From the NCBI RefSeq assembly GCF_019049325.1, contig NZ_JAGMUO010000065.1, forward strand, positions 372,001 through 436,000: a stretch of 64,000 nt of DNA. The letters run 5' to 3'. Shown piece by piece: positions 16,570 to 25,643 of the stretch. Position 1 is the stretch's first letter, and every line of letters starts with the position of its first letter. The stretch comes from Streptomyces sp. AC512_CC834. Lineage in GTDB: Bacteria; Actinomycetota; Actinomycetes; Streptomycetales; Streptomycetaceae. Position numbers and translations under genes: made by a program. The notes under the pieces are model-generated. The model did no database searches and was not told the DNA's origin. It saw nothing but the letters and a program-made list of their open reading frames with translations.

Positions 16570-17457
16570 TCAGCCGGCCAGTTGCCGCACGAGGGCCTGC
16601 GCGACCTCGCGCGCGGCCGGTGCGGTCCATCGCCGACGATGCCGGGCGAGCCGTACCGGCACGTCGGGGAAGCGGGGTCCGTCGACCGTCACCAGGCGCC
16701 CGCGCCGCAGTTCCTCGGCCACCGTGATCAGCGGCAGCAGGGTCAGTCCCAGACCGGCCGCCACGCAGTTGCGCGCCGCGTCCACGCTGCCGAACCTGGT
16801 CAGCCTCGGCCGCGCGTCCGGCACGTCGAGCAGCCGGTGTGCCAGCGCGTCGCTGTAGGAGCAGCCCTCCTCCAGCAGGAAGAAGCTCTCCACCGCGAGT
16901 TCCGGCCAGCTCGCCGCCCGCTCCCGCGCGGCCAGGGGGTGTTCGGGTGCGGAGACGAGGGCGAGCGGCTCGCGGCCGACCGGTTCGGTCGTCACGTCGC
17001 GGAAATCCGTCTCCTCCTCCAGCAGCAGTGCCAGGTCGAGGCGTCCGGACCGCAGTCCCCCCACGCACTCCTCGGTCCCGGCCGCGTAGAGGTGGACGTC
17101 CACCTCGGGGTGGCTCGTGCGCAGGGCGGCGACGACCGCGGGCAGCCGGCTCGCGCACAGGGACTCCGGGCTGCCGACCACCACCCGTCCCGACACCACG
17201 CCGGCGTCCTCGCTCCCGGCCCGCAGCCGTGCCACGGCGTCGAGTACCTCCTCGGCCCGCTCCAGGAGCCGGCTGCCGGCGTCGGTGAGCAGCGCGCCGG
17301 TGGGCAGGCGGTCGAAGAGCCGGACGCCGAGGTCCCGTTCCAGGGTGCGGATGTGCACGGTGACCGTGGACTGGGCCAGGTGCAGTTCGGCCGCGGCGGC
17401 GGTGAAGCCGCCCGTGCGGGCGAGCGCGGTGAAGGTCGTCAGCAGTCGGGTGTCCAC
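16570..17457 (-). CDS. LysR-family transcriptional regulator
   Basis: A 295-residue LysR regulator. The N-terminal winged HTH (LLTTFTALARTGGFTAAAAELHLAQSTVTVHI, shown here only by its ends LLTTF and STVTVH) spans residues 4-62, then a linker helix and a periplasmic-binding-like effector domain from about 92 (VSGRVVVGSPESL). The GTG at 17457 is the start because the HTH begins at once after it. It is divergent from the phzF-like gene, sharing an 84-bp promoter region with a palindrome, and so probably controls that gene and itself. Confidence 0.9.
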   Translation of the reverse strand: MDTRLLTTFTALARTGGFTAAAAELHLAQSTVTVHIRTLERDLGVRLFDRLPTGALLTDAGSRLLERAEEVLDAVARLRAGSEDAGVVSGRVVVGSPESLCASRLPAVVAALRTSHPEVDVHLYAAGTEECVGGLRSGRLDLALLLEEETDFRDVTTEPVGREPLALVSAPEHPLAARERAASWPELAVESFFLLEEGCSYSDALAHRLLDVPDARPRLTRFGSVDAARNCVAAGLGLTLLPLITVAEELRRGRLVTVDGPRFPDVPVRLARHRRRWTAPAAREVAQALVRQLAG

Positions 17458-17498
17458 GCGGCCAGTCTATTCGGAACCCCGATGGAGGGCATCGGAAT

Positions 17499-17517
17499 CG
17501 ATCGTTGGACACGATCG
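17499..17517. promoter_or_regulatory. Inverted repeat in lysR/phzF divergent promoter
   Basis: CGATCGT at 17499-17505 and ACGATCG at 17511-17517 form a 7-bp inverted repeat with a 5-base gap, midway between the two divergent starts. A LysR dimer site is the simplest reading. Confidence 0.55.
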
Positions 17518-17541
17518 GTGCCGGGTGGCAGCGTGTCCGCC

Positions 17542-18447
17542 ATGACCACCGACGCGACGGGAACGAGCCTCGTGGAAGACCGAGAAGAACGATCCGAGCC
17601 GACGACCGGGATCCTGCGCTACTCGGCCTTCACCCATGCCCCGGCGGGCGGGAATCCGGCGGGGGTCGTCCTGGACGCCTCCGCACTCGACGCCACGCGG
17701 ATGCGGGCGATCGCCGCCGAGGTCGGCTACTCCGAGACCGCCTTCGTCACCGGCGGCGACGTGGCGAGGCGGCGGTTCGGGGTCCGGTACTTCAGCCCGC
17801 TCGCCGAGGTGGCGTTCTGCGGGCACGCGACGGTCGCGCTGGCAGTCGCCCTCGCCGAGCGGCTGGGGCCCGGCGAGATCGTCCTCGACACGCCCGCCGG
17901 CGAGATCCCCGTGTCCACGACGGCCGACGGGACCGGAGCGGTGCGGGCCACTCTCACCAGCGTGCCGACGCGTTCGCGTCCGGCTCTCGCCTCGGAACTC
18001 GAGCCCGCGCTCGGGGAGCTCGGCTGGGCTCCCACCGATCTGGATCCCGCTCTGCCCGCCCACGTGGCGTTCGGCGGCAACGACCATCTCGTACTGGCCG
18101 CGGCGTCCCGGGCCCGGCTGGCGGACCTCGACTACGACTTCGACGCTCTCGCCGAGGTCATGCGGCGGCACGGCTGGACGACGGTGGACCTGGTGTGGCG
18201 CGAGTCGGCGGACCGCTTCCACGCCCGCAACCCGTTCCCCGTCGGTGGCGTCGTGGAGGACCCGGCGACGGGAGCGGCGGCCGCCGCGTTCGGCGGGTAC
18301 CTCCGCGAGCTGGGTCTCGTCCCCCGCCCCGGCACGATCGCGATCCGCCAGGGTGAGGACATGGGCCGCCCCAGCGACCTGCTGATCGACGTGAGCCCGC
18401 GGGATCCGCGCACCCGGGTCACCGGACAGGCGGTGCCCATCCCGTAG
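17542..18447 (+). CDS. PhzF-family isomerase/epimerase
   Basis: A 301-residue PhzF/DapF-fold protein. The family isomerises or epimerises small acids by a general acid/base Glu, here in GYSETAFV (about residue 62). The second conserved motif VAFCGHATVALA lies near residue 92, and NPFPVGGVVEDPATGAAAAA near 235 is typical of the family C-terminal domain. Despite the name, most such genes are not in phenazine clusters and none is present here. The ATG at 17542 follows GTGTCC without a strong SD. It is convergent with the tetR gene after it, the two stops being 3 bp apart. Confidence 0.88.
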   Translation: MTTDATGTSLVEDREERSEPTTGILRYSAFTHAPAGGNPAGVVLDASALDATRMRAIAAEVGYSETAFVTGGDVARRRFGVRYFSPLAEVAFCGHATVALAVALAERLGPGEIVLDTPAGEIPVSTTADGTGAVRATLTSVPTRSRPALASELEPALGELGWAPTDLDPALPAHVAFGGNDHLVLAAASRARLADLDYDFDALAEVMRRHGWTTVDLVWRESADRFHARNPFPVGGVVEDPATGAAAAAFGGYLRELGLVPRPGTIAIRQGEDMGRPSDLLIDVSPRDPRTRVTGQAVPIP

Positions 18448-18450
18448 GCG

Positions 18451-19176
18451 TCAGGGCGTCGATCCCGTCGATCCCGTCGCTTCCGTCGCTTCCGGCAGTG
18501 GTGTGCGCAGGGTGCCGTCGAGCAGCATGCGCAGGGCCCAGGTGCGGCGCAGCTCCGGCGTGCCGGAGAGCAACTGGTCGGCCCGTGCGGCGATGTTGGG
18601 GTGGTCCCGCGGTGAGGCGTCGCGCAGTGCTCCGGTCAGCTCGCTCCACTCCTCGTCGGCGTGGGGCGACTGGGCGCGGGTGGAATGCTCCGCCGCGCCG
18701 GCCGTGGCGACGAGGAGCAGGACGTCCACGCCCCAGGCCGCCTGGCCGTCCGGGACGCCGCCCTCCTTCAGCAGGGACAGCAGCCCTTCGAGCAGGTTGA
18801 GGAAGTTCGGTCCGGACGGGCGGGCGGAGACCGCGCTGCGGGCGAGGCCGGGGTGCTGGTAGAGGACGTCCTCGTAGGAGCCGAGGACGGCCTCGACGCG
18901 CTCGCGCCAGTCGCCCGCCGCGCGCACCGGGCCCAGGTCGACCTCGCCGAGGAACTCGTCCAGCACCGCGGCGTGCAGCTCCGCGGTGCTGGCGACGTAC
19001 ACGTACAGCGAGGCCGGCCCGGTGTCGAGTTCCTGGGCCAGGCGCCGCATCGTCACCCGCTGCAGGCCCTCGGCACGCAGGACACGCACCGCGGTCGCGA
19101 CGATGCCCGCACGGGTGAGGGCGGGTTTGGCGGGGCGTTCCCGGCGGCTGGGCCGGGGGTTCTGGGCAGCAGGCAT
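18451..19176 (-). CDS. TetR-family repressor of the divergent flavoprotein gene
   Basis: A 241-residue regulator with an HTH at about residues 22-66 (TRAGIVATAVRVLRAEGL then TMRRLAQELDTGPASLYVYV) and an all-helical ligand domain. The C-terminal tail (ATEATGSTGSTP) is encoded by four tandem 9-bp units at 18458-18493 (two GTCGATCCC, two GTCGCTTCC). Its promoter region carries several ACGAAC/GTTCGT half-sites shared with the divergent FAD gene, as expected for an autoregulated repressor of a flavin monooxygenase. Confidence 0.85.
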   Translation of the reverse strand: MPAAQNPRPSRRERPAKPALTRAGIVATAVRVLRAEGLQRVTMRRLAQELDTGPASLYVYVASTAELHAAVLDEFLGEVDLGPVRAAGDWRERVEAVLGSYEDVLYQHPGLARSAVSARPSGPNFLNLLEGLLSLLKEGGVPDGQAAWGVDVLLLVATAGAAEHSTRAQSPHADEEWSELTGALRDASPRDHPNIAARADQLLSGTPELRRTWALRMLLDGTLRTPLPEATEATGSTGSTP

Positions 19177-19189
19177 GCGCTCACGCTAG

Positions 19190-19269
19190 CGAACACGTTC
19201 GGCCACGGGCAAAGGCCGCCCGGATCCGGCCCGAGCAGCGGCGAACTTGTTCGTAACGAACACGTTCGT
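19190..19269. promoter_or_regulatory. Operator array for TetR regulator
   Basis: CGAACACGTTCG at 19190-19201 is a perfect 12-base palindrome just upstream of the tetR start. At 19249-19269 three half-sites follow one another: GTTCGT, ACGAAC (together a 13-bp palindrome with one central A) and, after a two-base gap, GTTCGT again. All share the GTTCG/CGAAC core, and the second group lies 53-73 bp before the flavoprotein start. Confidence 0.7.
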
Positions 19270-19321
19270 TACGCTGAAGGTGCAGAGCGGGAGCAGAAAC
19301 GACACCAGGAGGCGGATCGTC

Positions 19322-20476
19322 ATGAAGGACCACCAGCCCGTATCGATCATCGGAGCCGGCCTCGGGGGGCTCACCCTGGCCCGGGTGCTGCACACACACG
19401 GCATCACGGCCGTCGTCCACGAGGCGGAGGCCTCGCGGCGGGTCCGCACCCAGGGCGGCATGCTCGACATCCACACCGAGAGCGGCCAGGCCGCACTGCG
19501 CGCGGCCGGGCTGTACGAGGAGTTCCGCGCACTCGTCCACCCCGGCGGCGAGGCCGTCCGGGTCCTCGACAAGCACGGCACGGTGCGCTGGGAGGCGGCC
19601 GACGAGGGCACCGGCGGCCGGCCCGAGGTCGACCGGGGCCACCTGCGCGACCTGCTGCTCGACTCACTGCCCGAGGGCACCGTCCGCTGGGACCACAAGG
19701 TCACCGGCGCCCGGCCGCTGGGCGGCGGCCGCCACGAGGTGGCCCTGGCCGACGGCTCCTCGTTCACCACCGGCCTGCTCGTGGGGGCCGACGGCGCCTG
19801 GTCGCGCATCCGCCCGCTGCTCTCCCCCGCCGGGCCCGGGTACACCGGTGTCTCGTTCGTCGAGGCGGACCTGCGGGACGCGGACGTCCGTCACCCGGGC
19901 AGCGCGGCCGTCGTCGGCGGCGGCATGCTGTTCGCGCTGGGCGACGGCCGGGGCTTCCTCGGCCACCGCGAGACGGACGGCAGCCTGCACGTCTACATCG
20001 CGGTACGGACCGGCGAGCAGTGGCTGGACTCCATCGACTTCTCCGACTCCGAGGCTGCCAAGGCGGCCGTGGTACGGCAGTTCGAGGGATGGGACGAGAG
20101 CCTGACGGCCCTTGTCGGGCAGGCGGACGGCCCGCTGGTCCCCCGGAAGCTGCACGCGCTCCCGGTGGACCACCGCTGGCAGCGCGTCCCGGGCGTGACC
20201 CTGCTCGGCGACGCCGCACACCTGATGTCGCCGTTCGCCGGTGAGGGCGCCAACCTGGCCATGTTCGACGGCGCCGAGCTGGCGCGGGCCCTCGTCGAGC
20301 ACGGCGAGGACACCGAGAAGGCCCTCGCCGCGTACGAGCAGGACCTGTTCCCGCGCAGCGCGGAGATGGCCGAGGGGTCCGCGGCGAGCCTGGAGCTGTG
20401 CTTCGGTCAGGCGGACCCCATTGCCGGCCTGCTCGCGCTCTGGTCGGACGGGCCGGGCGGGGACGGCCCCGCCTGA
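19322..20476 (+). CDS. FAD-dependent monooxygenase (TetX-like fold)
   Basis: A 384-residue flavin monooxygenase. FAD motif SIIGAGLGGLTLARVL at residues 8-23, DG motif LLVGADGAWSRIRPLL near 155 and LLGDAAHLMSPFAGEGANLAM near 300, an arrangement found in TetX and related group A hydroxylases. AGGAGG precedes the ATG at 19322. It is under a divergent TetR regulator through the GTTCG/CGAAC operators. The substrate may be a xenobiotic or antibiotic; that is inference from the regulator pairing. Confidence 0.87.
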   Translation: MKDHQPVSIIGAGLGGLTLARVLHTHGITAVVHEAEASRRVRTQGGMLDIHTESGQAALRAAGLYEEFRALVHPGGEAVRVLDKHGTVRWEAADEGTGGRPEVDRGHLRDLLLDSLPEGTVRWDHKVTGARPLGGGRHEVALADGSSFTTGLLVGADGAWSRIRPLLSPAGPGYTGVSFVEADLRDADVRHPGSAAVVGGGMLFALGDGRGFLGHRETDGSLHVYIAVRTGEQWLDSIDFSDSEAAKAAVVRQFEGWDESLTALVGQADGPLVPRKLHALPVDHRWQRVPGVTLLGDAAHLMSPFAGEGANLAMFDGAELARALVEHGEDTEKALAAYEQDLFPRSAEMAEGSAASLELCFGQADPIAGLLALWSDGPGGDGPA

Positions 20477-20590
20477 GACCCCCGGGCAGCCCCGCACCGA
20501 GTGCCGCGCCAACCGTGGGGAGGGCACCGGCAACACCGTCTGGGCCACTGTGAGATGCGGTCGGGCCCGACACCGGATCGGATGGGTGCC

Positions 20591-21448
20591 ATGCGCAGAC
20601 CCATAGCCGTGGCATCACGCCACTCACGCCTGCTCACGTCAGGCGTCCTCCTCGCCGCCCAGTCACTCCTCCTGACCCTGTCCGCGGTCCCGGCCTCGGC
20701 CTCGGACTCGGACCCGGGCACCGCCGGCGACACCCGGACTCCGGTCCGCGGTTCCGCCCACATGGGCGAAGGTGTTCTCGCCCACGAAGGGATCCAGGGC
20801 CGGCCCGTCGGCACCCGGGTCGCCCAGACCGAAGGTGTGGACGTCTCCAGCCATCAGGGCAACGTCGCCTGGCCGACCCTCTGGAAGAGCGGAGTGAAGT
20901 GGGCCTATGTGAAGGCCACCGAGGGAACCTCCTACCGCAACCCGTACTTCGCCCAGCAGTACGGCGGTTCCTACGACGTCGGCATGATCCGCGGCGCGTA
21001 CCACTTCGCGACGCCGGACACCGCCGGCGGTGCCGCCCAGGCCGACTACTTCGTCGACCACGGCGGCGCCTGGTCGAAGGACGGCAAGACGCTGCCGGGC
21101 GTCCTCGACATCGAGTACAACCCGTACGGCGACACCTGCTACGGCCGGACGTCGAGTCAGATGGTGAGCTGGATCAGGAACTTCCTGAACCGGTACAAGG
21201 AGCGCACCGGCCGCCACGCCACGATCTACACCTCCACCAACTGGTGGGCGCAGTGCACCGGGAACTACAGCGGATTCGGCGCGAGCAACCCGTTGTGGAT
21301 CGCCCGGTACGCCTCGACCGTGGGCCCCCTCCCGGCCGGCTGGGACTTCCACACGATGTGGCAGTACACCTCGACCGGGCCGACCGTCGGGGACCACGAC
21401 AAGTTCAACGGAGCACTGAACCGCGTCAAGGCCCTGGCCAACGGCTGA
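20591..21448 (+). CDS. Secreted GH25 muramidase (cellosyl-type lysozyme)
   Basis: A 285-residue exported lysozyme cleaving the MurNAc-GlcNAc bond of peptidoglycan. A Sec-type signal (basic start, then LLAAQSLLLTLSAVPASAS) is followed by a Ser/Asp-rich spacer and a GH25 barrel from about residue 80. The catalytic acids are visible as EGVDVSSHQG and GVLDIEYNPYG, and the C-terminus reads HDKFNGALNRVKALANG as in Streptomyces cellosyl. ATG at 20591 is chosen; the in-frame ATG at 20582 is equally near the GGATGGG and cannot be excluded. Single gene. Confidence 0.9.
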   Translation: MRRPIAVASRHSRLLTSGVLLAAQSLLLTLSAVPASASDSDPGTAGDTRTPVRGSAHMGEGVLAHEGIQGRPVGTRVAQTEGVDVSSHQGNVAWPTLWKSGVKWAYVKATEGTSYRNPYFAQQYGGSYDVGMIRGAYHFATPDTAGGAAQADYFVDHGGAWSKDGKTLPGVLDIEYNPYGDTCYGRTSSQMVSWIRNFLNRYKERTGRHATIYTSTNWWAQCTGNYSGFGASNPLWIARYASTVGPLPAGWDFHTMWQYTSTGPTVGDHDKFNGALNRVKALANG

Positions 21449-21477
21449 CGCGGACGCGTGGAGCGCCGGCCGCCCGA

Positions 21478-22200
21478 TCAGCGGCCGGCGAGGGGGCCCA
21501 GGATGTCGGCGACCTGCTCGCGCACCACGTCCCGGGCTCCGGGCGGCAGCGCGCCGATGTCCGTCCCCTCCAGCGTGCCGAGCGCCCCTTCGGCACCCGC
21601 GTCGCACGTGGTGGTCTCGCTGAGCACCTCGTAACCGTCGCGGACGGCGACGCGCAGCCGGCGCCGGCCCTCTCCGTCGGCGTGCACGGCGGTGGCGACG
21701 ACCAGGGGCGGGGGCCCGCCCGCCGCGGCGGGCTGCTTGCGGTAACCGCTGGCCAGGGGGGTGTGCCAGCGCAGGCCGAGCAGCAGGTGACGCTTCGCCA
21801 TCACCTCGGCCAGATCGGTCTCGTAGGCCCGGTCGGGGCCCAGCACCGTGGCGCGGGCTTCCAGTACGAGGGCCGCGGGCAGCAGGCAGCGCAGGCTGCT
21901 GCCGACGAGGTTGCCGCCGACCGTGGCCGTCCGGCGTACGGCGCCGGTCCCCACCGAGCCCGCCGCCTCGCGCAGTACCGTCGGCACGCGGTCGTCTATG
22001 CGGTGCAGCACGACGGCCGCGCCCATCGACTCGGGTTCGACGGCGGTCGCCTCCGGCAGGTCGCGCAGCGACATGGCCAGCTCCGGGAAGCCGTCGCGTT
22101 GCCAGGTGGCCCACACGAGGGTGGCCCCGCCGATGGGCACCGCCCCCTGCGCCATGCACTCCTGTGCTTCGGACACGGACGTGGGCAGACGCAACAGCAT
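21478..22200 (-). CDS. FAD-binding subunit of a molybdopterin dehydrogenase (CoxM-like), solitary
   Basis: A 240-residue protein with the two flavin-binding loops of the CO/xanthine dehydrogenase medium subunit: PIGGATLVW near residue 22 and TATVGGNLVGSS near 93. A C-terminal CO_deh_flav_C-like part follows. It is shorter than the usual 290 or so residues, and neither the iron-sulfur small subunit nor the molybdopterin large subunit is adjacent, so either the partners are elsewhere or the protein works alone. The start at 22200 is the only ATG before the first flavin motif. Confidence 0.75.
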   Translation of the reverse strand: MLLRLPTSVSEAQECMAQGAVPIGGATLVWATWQRDGFPELAMSLRDLPEATAVEPESMGAAVVLHRIDDRVPTVLREAAGSVGTGAVRRTATVGGNLVGSSLRCLLPAALVLEARATVLGPDRAYETDLAEVMAKRHLLLGLRWHTPLASGYRKQPAAAGGPPPLVVATAVHADGEGRRRLRVAVRDGYEVLSETTTCDAGAEGALGTLEGTDIGALPPGARDVVREQVADILGPLAGR

Positions 22201-22382
22201 GGCTCGACCTGCTTCCCGGGAAGCGGCGGTCGGACGACGCCGCGTCTCCCGCCGCGTGATCACGGCCACTGGGATTGTCCGTACCGCCAAGGGGGCGCGT
22301 ACAGGGCTCACGCAATTCTCGTATGCGCCCTTCGCGCGCCGGTCCGCGCGCCCGCCCTTGCGCCGGCCCTTGCGTCGACCCG

Positions 22383-23186
22383 TCATCCGAGCGCGGCGAG
22401 GAACTCCAGCAGCGCGGCGTTGAAGCGGTCGGGCTGCTCGGCGCCGGGGAGATGGCCGGCCTTCTCGACGACGGTCAGGGTGGAGTGCGGGACCAGGCGG
22501 TGGATGGACTCCGCCTGAGCCACGGGGGTATAGACGTCGTCCGCCCCGACGACGACCAGGACGGGCGCCTCCACGGTGGCCAGGACGTCCCGGTAGTCGG
22601 CGCGTTCGGCCCGGCCGCGCAGGGCCGCCGCCGCGCCGCGGGGGTCGGTGGCGCACATCATCTCGAGCACGCGGGCGGCCACGTCCGGCATCCCGGTGAC
22701 GTTGTAGGCGGCGAGCATCTTGTCGATGACCTCGTGCGCGTAACCGTCCATGCCCTCGGCGAGGAGCCGGTCGGCCAGGCGGTTGCGGACCTCCTTGCCC
22801 TCGGCGGTCTCGGCGGGCGCGGAGGTGTCGGACAGGACGAGCGCGCGGACCCGCCGCGGGTGACGGCGCTGGAACTCCATGGCGATCTGCCCGCCCATGG
22901 AGACGCCGCCGACCACCGCGCGTTCGATGCCCAGGTGGTCGAGGAGCGCGGCGAGGTCGTCGGCGAAGTCGGCGAGCAGCACCTTGCCGGTGCTCACGCC
23001 GCTGCGGCCGTATCCGCGCAGGTCGGGGGCGACGAACCGGTGGCCGGCCGCCGTCAGTGCCGCCGCCTGTGGGGCCCACAGGGTGCGGTTGAAGGGGTGA
23101 CCGTGGATCAGGAGAACCGGGAGCCCGGTGGTGGGCCCGAGGTCGTCGTAGTCGATCGTGGCGCCGCGCACGGTGATCGGGTTCAT
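22383..23186 (-). CDS. Alpha/beta hydrolase
   Basis: A 267-residue hydrolase resembling 3-oxoadipate enol-lactonase and related esterases. Oxyanion loop LLIHGHPFN near residue 27, nucleophile elbow GGVSMGGQ near 95 with Ser97, acid VVGADDVYTP near 220, and His in EKAGHLPGAEQP near 245, so the catalytic triad is complete. It stands between unrelated genes and the substrate cannot be told. Confidence 0.85.
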   Translation of the reverse strand: MNPITVRGATIDYDDLGPTTGLPVLLIHGHPFNRTLWAPQAAALTAAGHRFVAPDLRGYGRSGVSTGKVLLADFADDLAALLDHLGIERAVVGGVSMGGQIAMEFQRRHPRRVRALVLSDTSAPAETAEGKEVRNRLADRLLAEGMDGYAHEVIDKMLAAYNVTGMPDVAARVLEMMCATDPRGAAAALRGRAERADYRDVLATVEAPVLVVVGADDVYTPVAQAESIHRLVPHSTLTVVEKAGHLPGAEQPDRFNAALLEFLAALG

Positions 23187-23239
23187 TGGGCGACCCTAGC
23201 GGGAGGGCGGCCGGCCTCGGGGGGCGGCGTACGGCCGTC

Positions 23240-24040
23240 TCACGGTCCGAGCAGGGCGTCGGCCAGCTCGGCGCCCAGTTGCTCGCCCTCCTTGCGGACC
23301 AGTGCGGGGACCTCCGCGTTCCACGCCACCGCGGCGCGGTCCAGGGACTCGGCGAAGGCCCGCCGGGCCCGGCGTCCCAGGACCGCCGTCGCGACGGGGA
23401 CGAGCGGGCGGGCGAAGGAGCGGCCCCTGGCCCGTGCCTTCACCGTCACCCGCCAGCGTCCGTCCGGGGCGGGGCGCGGCACGACCGTCACGGTGACGCG
23501 GGCCAGCGCGTGCGTCAGGGTCCCGCTCAGTGGCGCGCGGGAAGGGCCGCGGCGGTGGCTCGTCGCCTGCGGCCACCACCGGTCGAGGTCGAGGTGGAGC
23601 TGCCCGGTGCCGCCGAGGTATTTCGCCCGCTTGCCGCCGCTCGACCGCAGGGTCGTCGACAGCGACGCCTCGCGTGGCCGTGCGGCGTTCGTGAGCCGCA
23701 GGACGCAGACGCAGACCAACTGTGCCCGGTGGGCCGGGTCGTCGTCGCGGGTGACGACCTCCAGCGCCGTCTCCCGGCGGCGGTCCCAGGCGAGAACGGT
23801 GACGCTCTGGCCGGCGTCCGGTTCCCCGTCCTTCTCGTTCACGGGCCGGTACTGCGCGCCCGGCCGCAGATGCCGCCCCCGGGCCAGCACCAGGCCGGGC
23901 AGCGGACGTCCGTCGGGCAGCCTGAGACCCGCTTCCCCGACGTCCGTGCCCTCCGCCAGGTCGTGCAGCGCGGCGACGCACGACTCCAACCAGCGACGGG
24001 GCACGGGGGCGAGGGTCACGGTGTGCTGGAAACGGGCCAT
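23240..24040 (-). CDS. Hypothetical protein
   Basis: A 266-residue protein I do not recognise. It has no signal peptide or membrane segment. It is rich in Arg and beta-prone segments, with DGRWRVTVKARARGRSFARPL near residue 185 and a helical C-terminus. The even G/C third positions on this strand support coding. It lies 53 bp upstream of the alpha/beta hydrolase in the same direction. Confidence 0.6.
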   Translation of the reverse strand: MARFQHTVTLAPVPRRWLESCVAALHDLAEGTDVGEAGLRLPDGRPLPGLVLARGRHLRPGAQYRPVNEKDGEPDAGQSVTVLAWDRRRETALEVVTRDDDPAHRAQLVCVCVLRLTNAARPREASLSTTLRSSGGKRAKYLGGTGQLHLDLDRWWPQATSHRRGPSRAPLSGTLTHALARVTVTVVPRPAPDGRWRVTVKARARGRSFARPLVPVATAVLGRRARRAFAESLDRAAVAWNAEVPALVRKEGEQLGAELADALLGP

Positions 24041-24156
24041 GGGGCCCAGGATGGACGCCGGAAGGGCGCCGGGTCATGGGTGCGGCCGGGCAGTGAGGGG
24101 GCGGTGCTGGTTGCCGGTTTCCGGAGTTCTCCGGCGCGTGGGAGGCGTCGGGGTCG

Positions 24157-24888
24157 CTACGCCCGGGGACGCCGCGCGACGAAGACGAACTCGCGGCCCT
24201 CGCGGTCGGGGGCGCCGCGCACCTCCCGTACGGCGAAACCCTGTTCGACCAGATCCGCCTCCACCTCCTCCCGCTCGCGAAAGCGCAGCGTCGAGTCGGA
24301 GGTCAGCACCTCGCCGTCCGCGCCGAAGACGTAGGTCCACCGGAAGGTGACCAGCGGGCCGCTCACGTCCAGCAGCCGGCACCAGCTCTCGACGGTGCCC
24401 GTACCGGGGAACTCCGCGACCTGGTGCGTGTGCTCGCGGGTCCACTCCTCCCAGGCGCGCCGGGCCGGGTCCCGTGTCTCGAAGACCAGGTGACCGCCGG
24501 GCCGCAGGGCCTCGTACGCGCCGCGCAGCGTCCCCTGCCAGGAGGGCCGGTCGGTGATCGCCTGGGCGACGTTCGCCGTCATGGTCGCGAGGTCGACGCG
24601 CAGCCTGGGAAGCGAGGTGGCGTCGCCCTCGATCCAGCGCACCCGGTCGGCGCCCGTCCTGGCCCGGGCCACGCCGAGGCTGGCCGCGGCGGGGTCGACG
24701 CCGACGACGTCCACGCCGCGGCCGGCCAGCAGCAGGGCGAACACCCCGGTTCCGCAGCCGATGTCCAGCACGCTCCGTGCGCCGAACTCCTCGGCCATGC
24801 GCAGATACGGGTCGAGGTCGCCGCGATCGGTGTCGAACACGTCGTAGAGCGCCGCGAGCCGCGGATGTCGGAAGCACTCGTCAGCCAT
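24157..24888 (-). CDS. SAM-dependent methyltransferase
   Basis: A 243-residue class I methyltransferase. Motif I is VLDIGCGTGVFALLLA near residue 40, the acidic end of strand 2 is VVGVDPAAAS, and motif II/post I DLATMTANVAQAI follows. The C-terminal half has the beta-rich cover seen in small-molecule methyltransferases. The ATG at 24888 is chosen because the longer frame to 24942 overlaps the divergent FMN-reductase start and adds an unrelated tail. Substrate unknown. Confidence 0.85.
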   Translation of the reverse strand: MADECFRHPRLAALYDVFDTDRGDLDPYLRMAEEFGARSVLDIGCGTGVFALLLAGRGVDVVGVDPAAASLGVARARTGADRVRWIEGDATSLPRLRVDLATMTANVAQAITDRPSWQGTLRGAYEALRPGGHLVFETRDPARRAWEEWTREHTHQVAEFPGTGTVESWCRLLDVSGPLVTFRWTYVFGADGEVLTSDSTLRFREREEVEADLVEQGFAVREVRGAPDREGREFVFVARRPRA

Positions 24889-24932
24889 ACGGCCGACGAT
24901 AGCGGCGGGCCTGCCGGGGAAAACGGGTAGGC

Positions 24933-25538
24933 ATGCGCGCACTCGTCGTCAACTGCACTCTCAAGCCCTCCCCCAAGCCGTCGAACACGGAGGCCCTCGC
25001 CGCCACGGTCATCGCGGCGCTCAAGGGCCACGGGGCGGAGGTGGACGTCGTACGGGCCGTGGACCTGAACCTGAGACCGGGGGTCGAGACCGACATGGGC
25101 GACGGTGACGACTGGCCGGACGTGCACGAGAAGCTGCTGGCGTCGCAGATCCTGATCATCGCGTCGCCGACCTGGCTCGGCCGCCCCTCCTCCGTCGCCC
25201 AGCGGGTCCTCGAGCGCATGGACGCCATGCTCGGTGAGACCGACGACGAGGACCGCCCCGTCGCCTACAACCGCGTCGCCGGTGTCCTGGTCACCGGGAA
25301 CGAGGACGGCGCCCACCACGTCATCAGCGAGATCGGCGGCGCACTCGCGGACATCGGCTACACCATTCCGGGCCAGGCCTGGACCTACTGGCACCTCGGC
25401 CCCGGACCCGGCCCCGACTTCCTCGACGACGAGCGCGGCCACGACTGGGCGGTCTCCACCGGCCGGGCCATGGCGTCCAACCTCGTGCACGCGGCGCGTG
25501 CCCTCGGTGCGATGCCGCTGCCGGCTCCGCCGTCCTGA
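24933..25538 (+). CDS. NAD(P)H-dependent FMN reductase/flavodoxin-fold protein
   Basis: A 201-residue flavodoxin-like protein: RALVVNCTLKPSPKPSNTE at the N-terminus binds the FMN phosphate, and IIASPTWLGRPSSVAQ near residue 78 is the second FMN loop. The family passes electrons from NAD(P)H to FMN and then to quinones, iron or other acceptors. It begins 44 bp from the divergent methyltransferase start and no strong SD is seen before the ATG. Confidence 0.82.
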   Translation: MRALVVNCTLKPSPKPSNTEALAATVIAALKGHGAEVDVVRAVDLNLRPGVETDMGDGDDWPDVHEKLLASQILIIASPTWLGRPSSVAQRVLERMDAMLGETDDEDRPVAYNRVAGVLVTGNEDGAHHVISEIGGALADIGYTIPGQAWTYWHLGPGPGPDFLDDERGHDWAVSTGRAMASNLVHAARALGAMPLPAPPS

Positions 25539-25643
25539 TCCCGGCGCCGTCCCGGTGCCGCCCGCACATGTCTGCCGGAGCCGATACGGGGCATTCGTGC
25601 ACGAGCAATGACGTACGAAACGCATGAGGAGCTGAGGTCCGCC

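Noticed and set aside
17542..18447. Phenazine biosynthesis by the PhzF homologue
   Set aside because: No other phz genes in the window; PhzF-fold proteins are common outside phenazine clusters.
18456..18493. Four 9-bp units as a regulatory repeat
   Set aside because: They lie inside the tetR reading frame and simply code its C-terminal tail.
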